From Telmatactis stephensoni (lineage: Eukaryota > Cnidaria > Anthozoa > Actiniaria > Isophelliidae), in the NCBI GenBank assembly GCA_029948255.1, contig JALIZF010001704.1, positions 248,001 through 312,000 on the forward strand: a stretch of DNA of 64,000 nt, in the 5' to 3' direction. Positions 42,201-54,200 of the stretch are shown here, one piece after another. The translations under genes and the position numbers were made by a program. The notes under the pieces are model-generated. The model had not been told where the DNA came from. It searched no databases and was given only the letters and a program-made list of their open reading frames with translations. Within the stretch, counting starts at the first letter, position 1. Each line of letters starts with the position of its first letter.

Positions 42201-45200
42201 TGCTATCAAAAGCTGTTTATCAACTTTTAATTATTGTCAATGACGATTATTTTAAAAGGAGAAAACATTTCTTTTATTTCTTAACATACCTTTATGGCTA
42301 TCAACAATACTTTATTAATATTTTGCCACCAAAATGACGTCATTTAGGTTGCAGATAAAATAACTTTGAGGGCATTATAAATCGTCAATTTTAATCCTAG
42401 ACATTTCAAACTTTGAAGTCGTGTATATCAAACAGTAAATGTTGTAAAAAAGAGAAAAACAGTTTAGCTTCATGTGCACTTTAAGCGACTAAGGAGTTCA
42501 TCGTTGGAAGATTTTTGGAAAAAAATTCGACTTACTTTCTTGTTTCGAACACATTGAATATGGCAGTGCGATGCACCTTTCAGCTGCGATCTCCCATCTT
42601 CCTGACGTTCTTCTTAGAACTCCACAGTGTTTTTCAATACTTTCATCTTTTATGACAGATACAATTTCTCCTGTGACCTTTGTTTTATCGGCCCAAAACC
42701 ACTGGTAGGTTTCTCTATCTGAGGAGGCACCTAGGAAGTACTTTCTGTTGATCTTCACTTCCGAATCAGACCGATAAAAATTTTCTGCATCTATATATCT
42801 TTGTAGTGAGTTAAAACTAGAAATGGTTGAAGGCGATGCCAATCTCCCTCCGTACCGTATGCAGTCGGCCCGAGAATCATACACTGTGCGAAAACTCCCT
42901 GGAAAGAATCGGATGCAGGTGCTGCCAACAGCAGTCCAATCAGGGTGACAGCTGTCCAGAACTGTAAGTAATAAAATTGTAAATGAGGGTTAATACATAG
43001 ATTTACGAAAAAGGTAGTGATGGCATAAATATTTATATGGTAATTGGTGTATTATGTGCAGTCTGATTGGTTGATAATCAGACGCACGTATAACTGATAA
43101 TATCATGCGGAAACATTTTGATAGAACCGGCGAAAAAATTTGCATTTCCGGAATTTTCAATGAATCTGTAGCTCAATAGATACACTTCCTATTGTAGCAC
43201 CAATGATGCGGCATTTTGTTTTATTGCTCTTGTTAGTTGACCGGTTATTTGTACATATATTAAAGTACAGAAGCAAGGAGAAATTAATCTATTAGTTAAT
43301 CTTAGATGTTTGTCCTATAAAAGCAAATTGTAATAGGCCCTCTAAACTAGTGTTTTTCTGAGATTTACAGTCTATAATTTACATATTCCAATTGACTTTA
43401 AACAAAAGACCATAATACTAAGAGAGAGCGAAACTCAGTATTTGATGTCTAGTACGTGCGATGTTCGTGGCGACTAAGACTATTTTTTAGTAATTTCGCC
43501 ATCGCGCGCGCAAGGCTCTCAAACAATGGAATTCAATTTTTGACGTGCGCGCTGACGGGACCGTTTGCTTTCGGCACTTGAATTGAATTTAAAGAGCCTT
43601 GGGCGCGCGAGGGCGAAATTACTAAAAATAGCCTTCCTTAGTCGCCGCGAACATCGCACAGACATCAATACTGAGTTTCGCTCTCTTAGTATCATGGTTT
43701 CTTGCTTCAAATAGATATTCTGACGAGAATCGTCCAATGATATCTCAAAAGCTCAATACTAGTTTCCGGGATAATACCATCGTAAAAAATAATTTAACTC
43801 GCGCGCGCTCACTTTATATTTCATTACTATACTTTTACCTTCATCATTTTTTTTGCGAAAATTTTCATTTGCCAGCGGAAAGTTTTTACTCAACCACTTA
43901 CCATTTATTGCTGTCTTTGCATAAAAGAAACTCTTCACATTTTCACCACAACATCGATTACGTCGACCTTCAAGTTCTATTCCTTGAGAAGACGTACCGT
44001 TCTGTCGATCAACGAGAAGAACCTTCGACTCATTAGCACCACGAACACTACTCGATGCAAAAAAGAACTCTAAAGGTATACAGTTAGCATCTTTCATAGG
44101 ACGCCATGTAGAAAGAGGATTTTTGATGCAATTGTCTGGATAGATGAAGTACACTTTTTGGCTATGGTCGGTTTGTATTTGGAGTGCCATGAAAGAGAAT
44201 TGATAATTCCAAGTATCCACGGCATCGTAGTCCAGTTTGTGTACTTTGTATGTGTTTAAAGGGTGTGAGAAGAACACGTGGAACCACTGACTTACTGTAA
44301 GAAAGAAAACATAACTTAAGGACGTTCGCGGGAAAAAAAGTTTACCATGTTTTTTCCTTCATACTTCGCATGGTGAGATAATGTCATCATAGAAATTGAA
44401 AGAGCAAAGAAAAAATGGGGGTCACCGTGCTCGTTGAGGAGTGAGGTGACATCAAAGTGCACCCACTTTCTCGTAGAAGATCGCTTGCGCGCCAATCTAT
44501 ACTAGTCGAGCATAGAAGTCATTTTTTGCAGAAAAACTAAATGGATTGCTCAATGTTTATTTACACGACCACTCAATAATCCATGGAATAATATTATGTG
44601 AAAATATTTGTAAATACTTAACAAATAGCTGTTGTTTTTAATTCGAATTGGCAGTCATGAGCGACGCTTTTGCCGCGACTTCGCTCAAAGTTGTCACGGA
44701 AATCCGTGTTTTTATTATGATTTTACCATAATATTTTTCTCAAATTTAGAATATTAACAGCCTATGTAATTCTTTGTCAAACACTGAAATAAAAAGTGGG
44801 GGTCACCGTATTCGTTTCCGAGATATTGAGCCGTAAGAGCCGCAAAGTTTGAAAATTTGGCCGCCATCTTGAATACCGAGAGGAGACTGGGTCCAGTAGA
44901 ATCTTTTCCATCCTTTTTTCTGCAGTTTTTCAACCTGAACGATTTTTTTTCCTCGGTAAAATTCCTTTTTTTAATTTTTTTTCTTTTTTCAAATAATTTC
45001 CATTTTAAAAAAATCGAAAAAGTCATTACCGAAAAAAATGCTTTTCGGCCGCCATCTTGGATTTAGTTGAGGTAGCGCGCGCTAGCGTGCGCAGTAAAAG
45101 TGCGCGTGAACAATGCCCGCGAACGTCCTTAAACACTGGTTTCCATGAATGCTACACGTAGATCACTTCTATATCTAAAATGCACACATGTCCAGGACCG

Positions 45201-48200
45201 GCCTATGGTGTCCCCTGTCCACATGGGACGGTCCCAAAGTCTCCAGTGGAACTCCTAAGACATCCCCTAACTGTCCCCTGTCCCTGGTTTACTGTCTAGG
45301 CTGCTAGTGCATCGGACATCCCCTAACTGTCCCCTATCCTTGGTCTACCCTCTAGGCTGCTAGTGTCTCTCCCCTCGGGTCTCTCCCATCCCCAAGTTCC
45401 CTTGGGAATTGTCTGTAACATCCCCTAACTGTCCCCTGTCCCTGGTCTACCATGTAGGCTACTAGTGTCTCTCCCGTCCCCAAGTCCCCTTGGGGATTGT
45501 CTGGGACATCCCGTGTCCCCTGCCCCTGGTCTACCCTCCTGGTCACTAGTGTCTCTCCCGTCCCCAAGTCCCCTTTGGGATTGTCTGGGACATCCCCTAA
45601 CTGTCCCCTGTCCTTGGTCTACCATCTAGGCTACTAGTTTCTTTCCCGCCCCCAAGTCCCCTTGAGCCTGCAAAACTAAAGTGATCCATGGTATGGACGC
45701 CATCTACTCCCTCTCTTTATGTTCTACGGGCGTTTTAGGCAACACTGAGCAACATAGACTAGAGGAAAGCTGATGCAAAGATGTCAGTAATGATTGCACA
45801 ACTCAACCCGGGTGAATCCCTCGCGCAAATTAAGGCTGTGTACTAAGCAACACCACTAGAAACAATTATTTGATTGCAAGCTCCTGAAAGGGCTAAATGT
45901 CGAAAATTTCACAACCAACAACATTTTCAAGCCATCAAATTTTAAAAAGTAAACAAAATGCAAATGAATGGATAAATGATCTTACATGTATCGTTGCAGT
46001 ATCCTTTAGTGACGGTCACTTCGTCAATGGCCGGATTAGAAGATGAGGAATCTATCCTTTTTAATCCATGAAGTAGAACCTGTAAGAAATTACACTCCAA
46101 CTAAGGAGGTGTTTACATGGCACTAGGATCGCCCTAGCAGGCGAATCATCCTACCTGCTATACATTTACTGGATTCTGTTTAGAAGGATGATCCTAGTAC
46201 CCGAAGTGAAGACACAAATTTCCATGTAAACAGAATGTGGTAAATGTATATTAGGTAGGACGATTCGCCTGCTAGGATGATTCTAGTGCTAGAATGATCC
46301 TAGTGCCATGTATACACACCTCCTAAGTCCAAACTGCTGACACTTCGTACTGACACGTAAAGACAGGATGTCAACCTGCTGCGATCGCGAAACCATATGG
46401 TATGTATCAAAGGGTTAGCGCGCTCCTCGTATTACTGAAACTTTTGCTTGGGGGTAGTGTCGTGAAATGACGTAAGTTTTATAACCAGTTTAATTATTGA
46501 CGTCGTAGCGACGCTCATGGTGTCGATGTTAAAGTTCACGAGCCGTATTTGCAACACCACTGAAACTATGTTGTATATTTAATTAAGTTTGCTTTCTTGC
46601 AGCTCTGAGCTAGGGGTATGGACTTGGATGCACATACAAGCCAATTGTGTTATTACTGTTCCGGTTATTTCACTTATCACAAGGAATGCTTGTAAAATGA
46701 TATTTTGAGCCTCTTCAATTATTTTCCCGAATTTTGAGAAATAAGGTACACGAGAAATGTTTCATTTTTCAAAAATAAAGAGTGTTAAATTTAGCAGGAC
46801 CAAACGTTTATATAGGCTCAGATTTCAGCGCCGTCGGGGTTTCGTGCGCCCGCGATACTCTACCTTATAAAATAAGGTATCTTTGTGGCCTGGGAAACAA
46901 CCATTTGTCTCTTAGACCCTCTTCCCCCGGGCCCTTCTCCAATCCCCTCTTTGTGTGAAAGAAAACGAGATTGGACTGAGGTGAGTGAGTCGTGACTCTA
47001 GCATCGGAGTCCCATATTTCATTACGATATGACGGGTACGTGGCGCTATAATTGGTTAAGACATGTCATTATTACTCGTGCCCAGGCCTTTAGGCCGGGA
47101 ACGAGTTATAAACTGCAAATGTTTTTTTTCCTGTGGTCGTCTCGAGAATGCAGTAATCTTGCGCAATCGGTCACGTGCTACCCCCTGATTGGTTAAGAAC
47201 GTAAAAAAACAATGCCCTTCATTCATCACCGTAGTGAACACCAGCGAGGAACTTTAGGAATGCAACATGGCCGACTACAAAGAAAATAGCTTTCAGAGAC
47301 AGGCTTTTCCTGCAGTGGCACAATGTAATTTGGAGCTTTTAACTCGAGAAATACCTATATACTTATAAGAGCTTCAGAATGGGCTGTTATTTTGAGCTTC
47401 ATCTCCAATAGTTTGACCAAATATCGAACTCTAAATGGAGTACTTGAAAGAGAACCCCCGCGATAAACATGGATAAAGAGTATTTCCTATGAGCTGTGAA
47501 TCTACGAATTTCTCATCCTACATGTTGCTAAACGAACATACGTAGAAGCAAGTCAATTGTATTCCTCATTCAAGCATTCAAGAGATCTTGAGAGGTTTTT
47601 GTACTGAATTTTAATACGGAATTCTAGAGCAGACCATTGCATGGAACGGTTAGGTTCCATTGACCTTGTTGGTCACGTAACGTCTTTTATTATTTAAAAC
47701 ATCCGAAACATGAACGAAAAACTTTACGATTTGTTATTGTGTCAAAAACGCCGTTGTAGAAGTCTTTACAGCAAACAATTGAGATACATAGTGAAAATAA
47801 GAAGTTGAATAAACTTGTATATTCGCTGGTAATATTTTGCATGTCGACTAATAGCTGCTGACAGACGAATTGACTAATCAAATATTTTTTAGTTTAAGTT
47901 AGCCGATTCAAAAAGGGTCTTTATGTTACGGTTAACTATTTCCCGGAATGGTGAAGAATGCGTGAAACGGCTCGGGGAAGAGTACGAACGGGGCCAGTCA
48001 TTGAAGCCTCTCCTAAAAGGTGCTTCCGGGGCACGAGTGAACGCACGTGTGCGTCTAGTTACAATAGTAATATTGTCTGAATGATTCCAAGATATTGAAA
48101 CCTTCGATCACAACCAAGACAACCAATTTTATTGTCAAAATTGTGTCTATTTAATAACGGAATACATTTTGTTTGACAGTTGGCAAACATACGTCTGCCG

Positions 48201-51200
48201 GTGTTTTTTCCTTCCGTGTTTGCTATCGCTTAAGCTTAGTGCTTTCACACAAATTTCGTTTTTAAGGTATGGCCGGGAAATAACCATTTATAGACATGAT
48301 TCACACTTGAAATGACAATTTAGCAAATATAGCCCTTTTTGTTGAAATGATGGAACTTCTAGTCCTTAGACCCTTTCAGTGCAATAATGATTGGATATAG
48401 CTGTATAAGTTTATTCGGTAAAGCAAAACCTAATGTTAACCTTTTAGAAGTAATTCTTCAATCAAATTGTTTCAAAAATTACAACTCCGAAACACTGTAC
48501 TAAATATGCTCTAATTATAAAATATAATATAACATTGATTTAATCTATTATCGCACGCCATTGTCTCCTTTTTACAACTGCGAAAAAGGCATGGAACAGT
48601 TCCATGCATATCGCACTGAAGAATGGTTGTAATAATTGTACTTATTACGTACGACATCAAATAAATATATCCCAAAGAACAACATCGTCTCTAATGCAAC
48701 AATGATATTCACGATACAATGATGCTTCCATCTCATCGACCACACTTTCATAATGGCGATGTTCATAAGCCGTGTTTGCAACAGCACTGAAACTGTGCTA
48801 AATACTAGATCGATGGCCATCCCAATGAACACACGCAGAAAGAAGTCTTTGACGACTTGCAAATCGGTGTAAGGAGGCTTGATGTCACTGTACATAAAGT
48901 GGTAGAGATGGATAAATCCAAGGCCTAACACTAGACCTGTTGCCTCTTGAAGTAATATCTGGATACTCATGTCAGCAACAAATCGTCGGCTCCGGGGACA
49001 GCAATACAAAGACTTAGGTCTTCGTTTACAACGAAGGCGTCTATAAAGATATAGCCATAGATAATCCATTATGATAATTGTGAGCCTCTCGATGAGATCC
49101 ACAAAAGCGTGAGCTATTCCAAGCACTACAAATGAAGATAAGTTGGCCAGTTCTGCTTGCATTATTCTGAATACAAAAGCAATTGTGCCATAGAGTACAC
49201 TTACGAAAACATGGGCGCTACCTGGATGCACGTCTTTAAGTTTTTGAGCTGCGAGACGGCAGACGAGTTTAGGAAAGAACGCTACCAATGGAGAGATAAC
49301 AGCTACTATGACTTTAGTGTTTTCGGATTGTGCATTATACCAAGGCCAAAAGATATAACACAAAAATACCACCAAAGACATTCCAAGGACAAACTGGGCT
49401 GAAAATGTAAATGACAGCTTGAATACAGTCTTCCATTTGTGCGGTCGAGGTCTGAAGTGTCGAGCAAGTATAAGACCATTTATGACAGTACCGGACGTGA
49501 ACAGAACATTCAGGGGATAATCAACCCAAGATTGTGCAAAAAGTTCAAAAAGTGCCAAAATTAGTTCGTAAGTGAGGTCAACAAAGGCGACCACAATATT
49601 TATAAGAGGAAGGTTTAGTTCCTTGAGTTGTGACCAGGAAAATACAGTGAACAGTAGAAAAAAGTCGTACAGTTCGATAATAAAACCTTCCACAGAGTGT
49701 CCCAACATCTCGATGGATCGCATAGGATTCGTAAGGTTGTAGTAACTTAACCGAGTAGCGATGCAAACGTTTGACGTATTAAGATCAAAGAATATCAAAA
49801 ATACAGCCAGTAACCCTATAAGAGTTCCACATAGTGGCTGGATTATAAATACAACCTTTAAACTCTTTAATATAGAGGTCTTTACACTCGGAAGACTTTT
49901 CCTCCAAGCTTTTGGATTTGTTTCTTCATTTGATGGGGGATCATACTCACAGAAAATAGTATCTGTGGGATCAAACTTTGTAAAGTCCTTCAATTTGTCT
50001 TGGTCTGAGACTTGTATCAGCGCAGTCTCCTCGTCGGAGTCGTGGTCTTGGTTATCGGAGTTCTTTACAACCAGAACACCTGTAAAGTTTTCTATAAGAA
50101 AGGCAACTAACCCATAGATTATCTCTGATATCATAGTTCTTTTTCTTCTGTGGGAACAAAGTAACTGTAGCAATTGTATTACAATATGAACTTGAATGAG
50201 CAATAATACTGGGAGTGAAACTAAATGTCATAACAAAAATGACGGACAACTGAGTCAAAGAATATAATTTGGTAATTGGGGATTCTTGTATAAATAAGTT
50301 TGAATGATAGATAAAGCCCGAATGTAGATACATGAAAGAATATTCTTTTAAAACTAGGTACATACATTTAAGGTAATTAACAGCAATTTTTTAGGGAAAA
50401 ATTCAAACAATCTGTATTACTGTTGCTATAATAGGAACAATATGTATATATTAGGCAGCTCAAACACTGACATAACATTGCATCATATTAAAAATTGTTT
50501 ACGTTGTTTAGTGTGCATGGAAAATTTGTGCGCACTGCCCAAAAGTTATCTATCGAAAAAGAAATGTATAAAAGGAGAGAGAGAGAAAAACTGATTCAAA
50601 AATTTCTCGTAATGCTTCCATTTCATCGACCAGGTTATTAAATTTGCAACACCACTGAAACTGTGTTGAATCCTAAATCTATTGGCCATATTGATGAATA
50701 CGGTCTATGAATACAGACAGTAAGAGGTCTTTGACGACTAGTAAATCGGTGCGTATACCGGTAAGGATCGGAGGATTGATGTATGTCACTGTACATAAAG
50801 TGGTAGAGGTGAATAAATCAAGGCCTGACACTAGACTTGTTGCTTCTTGAAATTATATCTGTATGCTTAAAACAAATCGTAGGCTCTCAATATAGAAATA
50901 CAAAGACTTAAGTTTTCGTTTACAGCAAAACGTCTATAAAGATATAACCATGGGTAGTCCATTATAATTGTGAACCTGTCGATCAGGTTCACTAAGGCCT
51001 AGTTCAAACGTCGCATCTCACATGTGCCAAACTCAATGCAAATTAGTCAAATCTTTTGTTTCTTCTCATTATCATCTCATTTGCATTGCATTCGACACAT
51101 GTGAGATGCGACGTTTGAACTAGGCCTAAGGCATGCATGAGCTATTCCAAGCACTACAAATAAAGTCAGGTTGGAGAGCTCTACTTGTATTACTCTGTAC

Positions 51201-54200
51201 ACATTAGCACATGAGCCGTAGAATGCATATCTTTGAGTTTCTGAGGTGCAAGTCGGCAGACAAGATTAGGAAAGGAGTATAAGATAGGAGAACTGAAAAT
51301 ATCCCTACTCTGTTAGTATACTTGGTTCTTGCATTGCATATTATATCAAGGCGCCATCAGTACTACTTTCGTGATGTATCAAGGCGCCATCAGTATACTG
51401 CTTTCGTGATGTATCATGCAAGGTGCCATCAGTACTGCTTTCGTGATGGAAACTTCCTCTTTAGAAACAACTCCTAAACTGTAAAAGTAGTTCTTTAACT
51501 TTCGGAAGATTCACCAGCATTGACTAGATGTCTCAGTTAATGGCAGCGGTTCAAAAATTGTCGTTTATATAGTCTTACTTTCCGCTTGTATGAATCAGAC
51601 CTACTGTTCATTGTCACCGTGCTCTGTAATACTGTAAACACTGAGTCAGTTCTTTGAGACGAAACACGTTGAATTGTAAGTAATTACCATAAGTGCCTAA
51701 GTAATTACCATACTTCCTAAGTAATAACTAAAATGCATGAAAAACGATCGTGATAATTTTCTCCTGTTATGATTTCTTGGAAAACAAAAACAGAAAAGAA
51801 AACAAACTTCTAACAACCGCCCATAATGATGATTTCTTGAAGGTCAAACCTATCATTAAACGTAGGGGGATTTTCCTTTGTAATTACAGTTAACATTAGA
51901 GTTAGAACTACACAATAGGTAGCCATTTCACGAATGTGCGTAATTGGATTTTAGTTTTTGAAATCTCATTGTAACCTTTAATGCTGCCTTAAGTCGACTT
52001 ACAGAATGGTCCAGTGATTCCAACAGCTCTCAATGCAACCAAAACAAAATATATGGTTCTATCCACTCAATAGCTGTCTGGATGTCATTCTATTTAGGGA
52101 ATATAAAACGCGCGCGCATGTCTCTGTACTGTGATATAAACACGATGGAAGATGTAGAGCAAGAGAAAAGCAAGCTTAGGAACACGAGGCGTAGCCGAGT
52201 GTATCTCTTGCTTTTCGAGTGCTCTACATCTTCCATCGTGTTTATATCACAGTACAGAGGCATAAGCGATCGTTTTATATTGCTTTGTCACAAGTGTGAA
52301 AGTTCGTTATAGCTTTCAGGCATAATTTTGACGACATTCAGCTTTCGATACTCACATTGAATTTCTTATAAGCTCCTCACAGACAGTTATCGCATTTGTG
52401 CTCATAAGTACGATCTTTATACCACAGAAAAGAAAAGAATATGATCTCAGAGGTGATCTACGGATTAGTAGCTATTATCATAGAAAACTGTACAGGTGTA
52501 GCGGTTGTAAAAAAGTTGAACAGATCCAGAGATCACGACGATGAAGAAACTGGACTTGTTCAAGCTACAGCCGAAGACAATTTGAATGATTTTAAAAAGT
52601 TTGATTTCAGTGATGCAATATTTTGTGAGTACGATCCCCCATCAGATGAAGAAGCCGACCCTAAAGCTTGGAGAAAAAGTCTTCCGAGGATCAAAATCTC
52701 TATCTTAAAGAGTTTAAAGTTTGTCTTTATAATTCAAACCTTAATTGGAGCTCTAATAGGGCTACTGGCTGTGTTTTTAATTTTTATCGACTTAAATACA
52801 TCCAATGTGTGTATTAACACTCAGCGGCTAGACTACTACAAACTTCCAATGCCAATGAGAGCCATAGAGTTGCTGGGACACTCTGTGGAAGGGTTTATAA
52901 TAGAACTGTACGACTTCTTTCTCCTGTGCACTGTGTTTTCTTGGTCGCAACTAAAGGAACTGAACATACCATTGATCAGTGTTCTAGTAGCCTTCATTGA
53001 TCTGACATACGAACTAGCGTTGGCAATTTTTGGAGTGTTCAATACCCCTTGGGTTCCTTATCCTCTTTACGCTATGTTTACAGCCATGACGATTGCTATT
53101 GGAGTTATAATTGCTCGACACTTAAGACCTCGACCATACAGTTGGAAAATAGTGATGGGACTGTCATTTACATTTTCAGCACAGTTTGTCCTTGGAATAT
53201 CCTTTGTGGTTTTTATGTGCCACATATTTTGGCCTTGGTATAATGCACAATCCGAGTACACTAAAGTCGTAGTGGCTGTTATCTCTCCATTGGTAGTGTT
53301 CTTTCCTAAACTCGTCTGTCGTCTCGCAGCTCAGAAACTTAAAGACGTGCATCCAGGTAGCGCCCATGTTTTCGTTAGTGTAATCTACGGCACAATGGCT
53401 ATTGTATATCGGGTAATGCAAGCAGAACTGGCCAACTTATCTTCATTTGTAGTGCTTGGAATAGCTCACGCTTTTGTGGATCTCATCGAGAGGCTCACAA
53501 TTATTATAATGGATTACCTATGGCTATATATTTATAGACGTCTTCGTTGTAAACGAAGACCTAAGTCTTTGTATTGCTGTCCTCGGAGCCGACGATTTGT
53601 TGCTGACATGAGTATTCAGATATTACTTCAAGAGGCAACTGGTTTAGTGTCAGGCCTTGGATTTATCCATCTCTACCACTTTATGTACAGTGACATCAAG
53701 CCTCCTTACACCGATTTGCAAGTCGTCAAAGACTTCTTTCTGCGTGTGTTAATCGGGTTGGCCATCGATCTAGTATTTAGCACAGTTTCAGTGCTGTTGC
53801 AAACACGGCTTATGAACATCGCCATTATGAAAGTGTGGTCGATGAAATGGAAGCATCATTGTGTTGTGAATATCATTGTTGCATTAGAGACGATGCTGTT
53901 CTTTGGAGTGTATTTATTTGATATCGTACGCACTAAATACAATTATAAGGAACATCCTTTGGATCATTATGCATGGAACTGTTCCATGCCGTTTTCGCAG
54001 TTGTAAAATAGAGGTTATGACATTGGTAGCTGTGTAACATAGCTGGATGTTTTCACTAGTCTATTTGTAGTTGTAGAATTTGTTAATCGAAGGCAACAGC
54101 TATCACAATCTTAATACTTTTCGCCAAGATCCGCGCACCATGCTTTGTCCATCGACTGCGCTGTCAAGATATTTTAGATTAGCCGTTTTCAAAAACGAGA

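Noticed and set aside
16729..44294. Reading the minus-strand modules as several separate genes (lectin protein, MAM/LDLa protein, LGR)
   Set aside because: All junctions agree in phase, no module group has its own signal peptide, and no in-frame stop ends any group before 9712. It remains testable by cDNA.
45352..45625. Minus-strand frames reading repeated DQGQGT-type peptide
   Set aside because: Simple translation of the minisatellite; no start context or splice support.
49157..50117. Plus-strand frames inside copy 1 of the membrane-protein gene
   Set aside because: Antisense shadows of a strongly supported coding frame.
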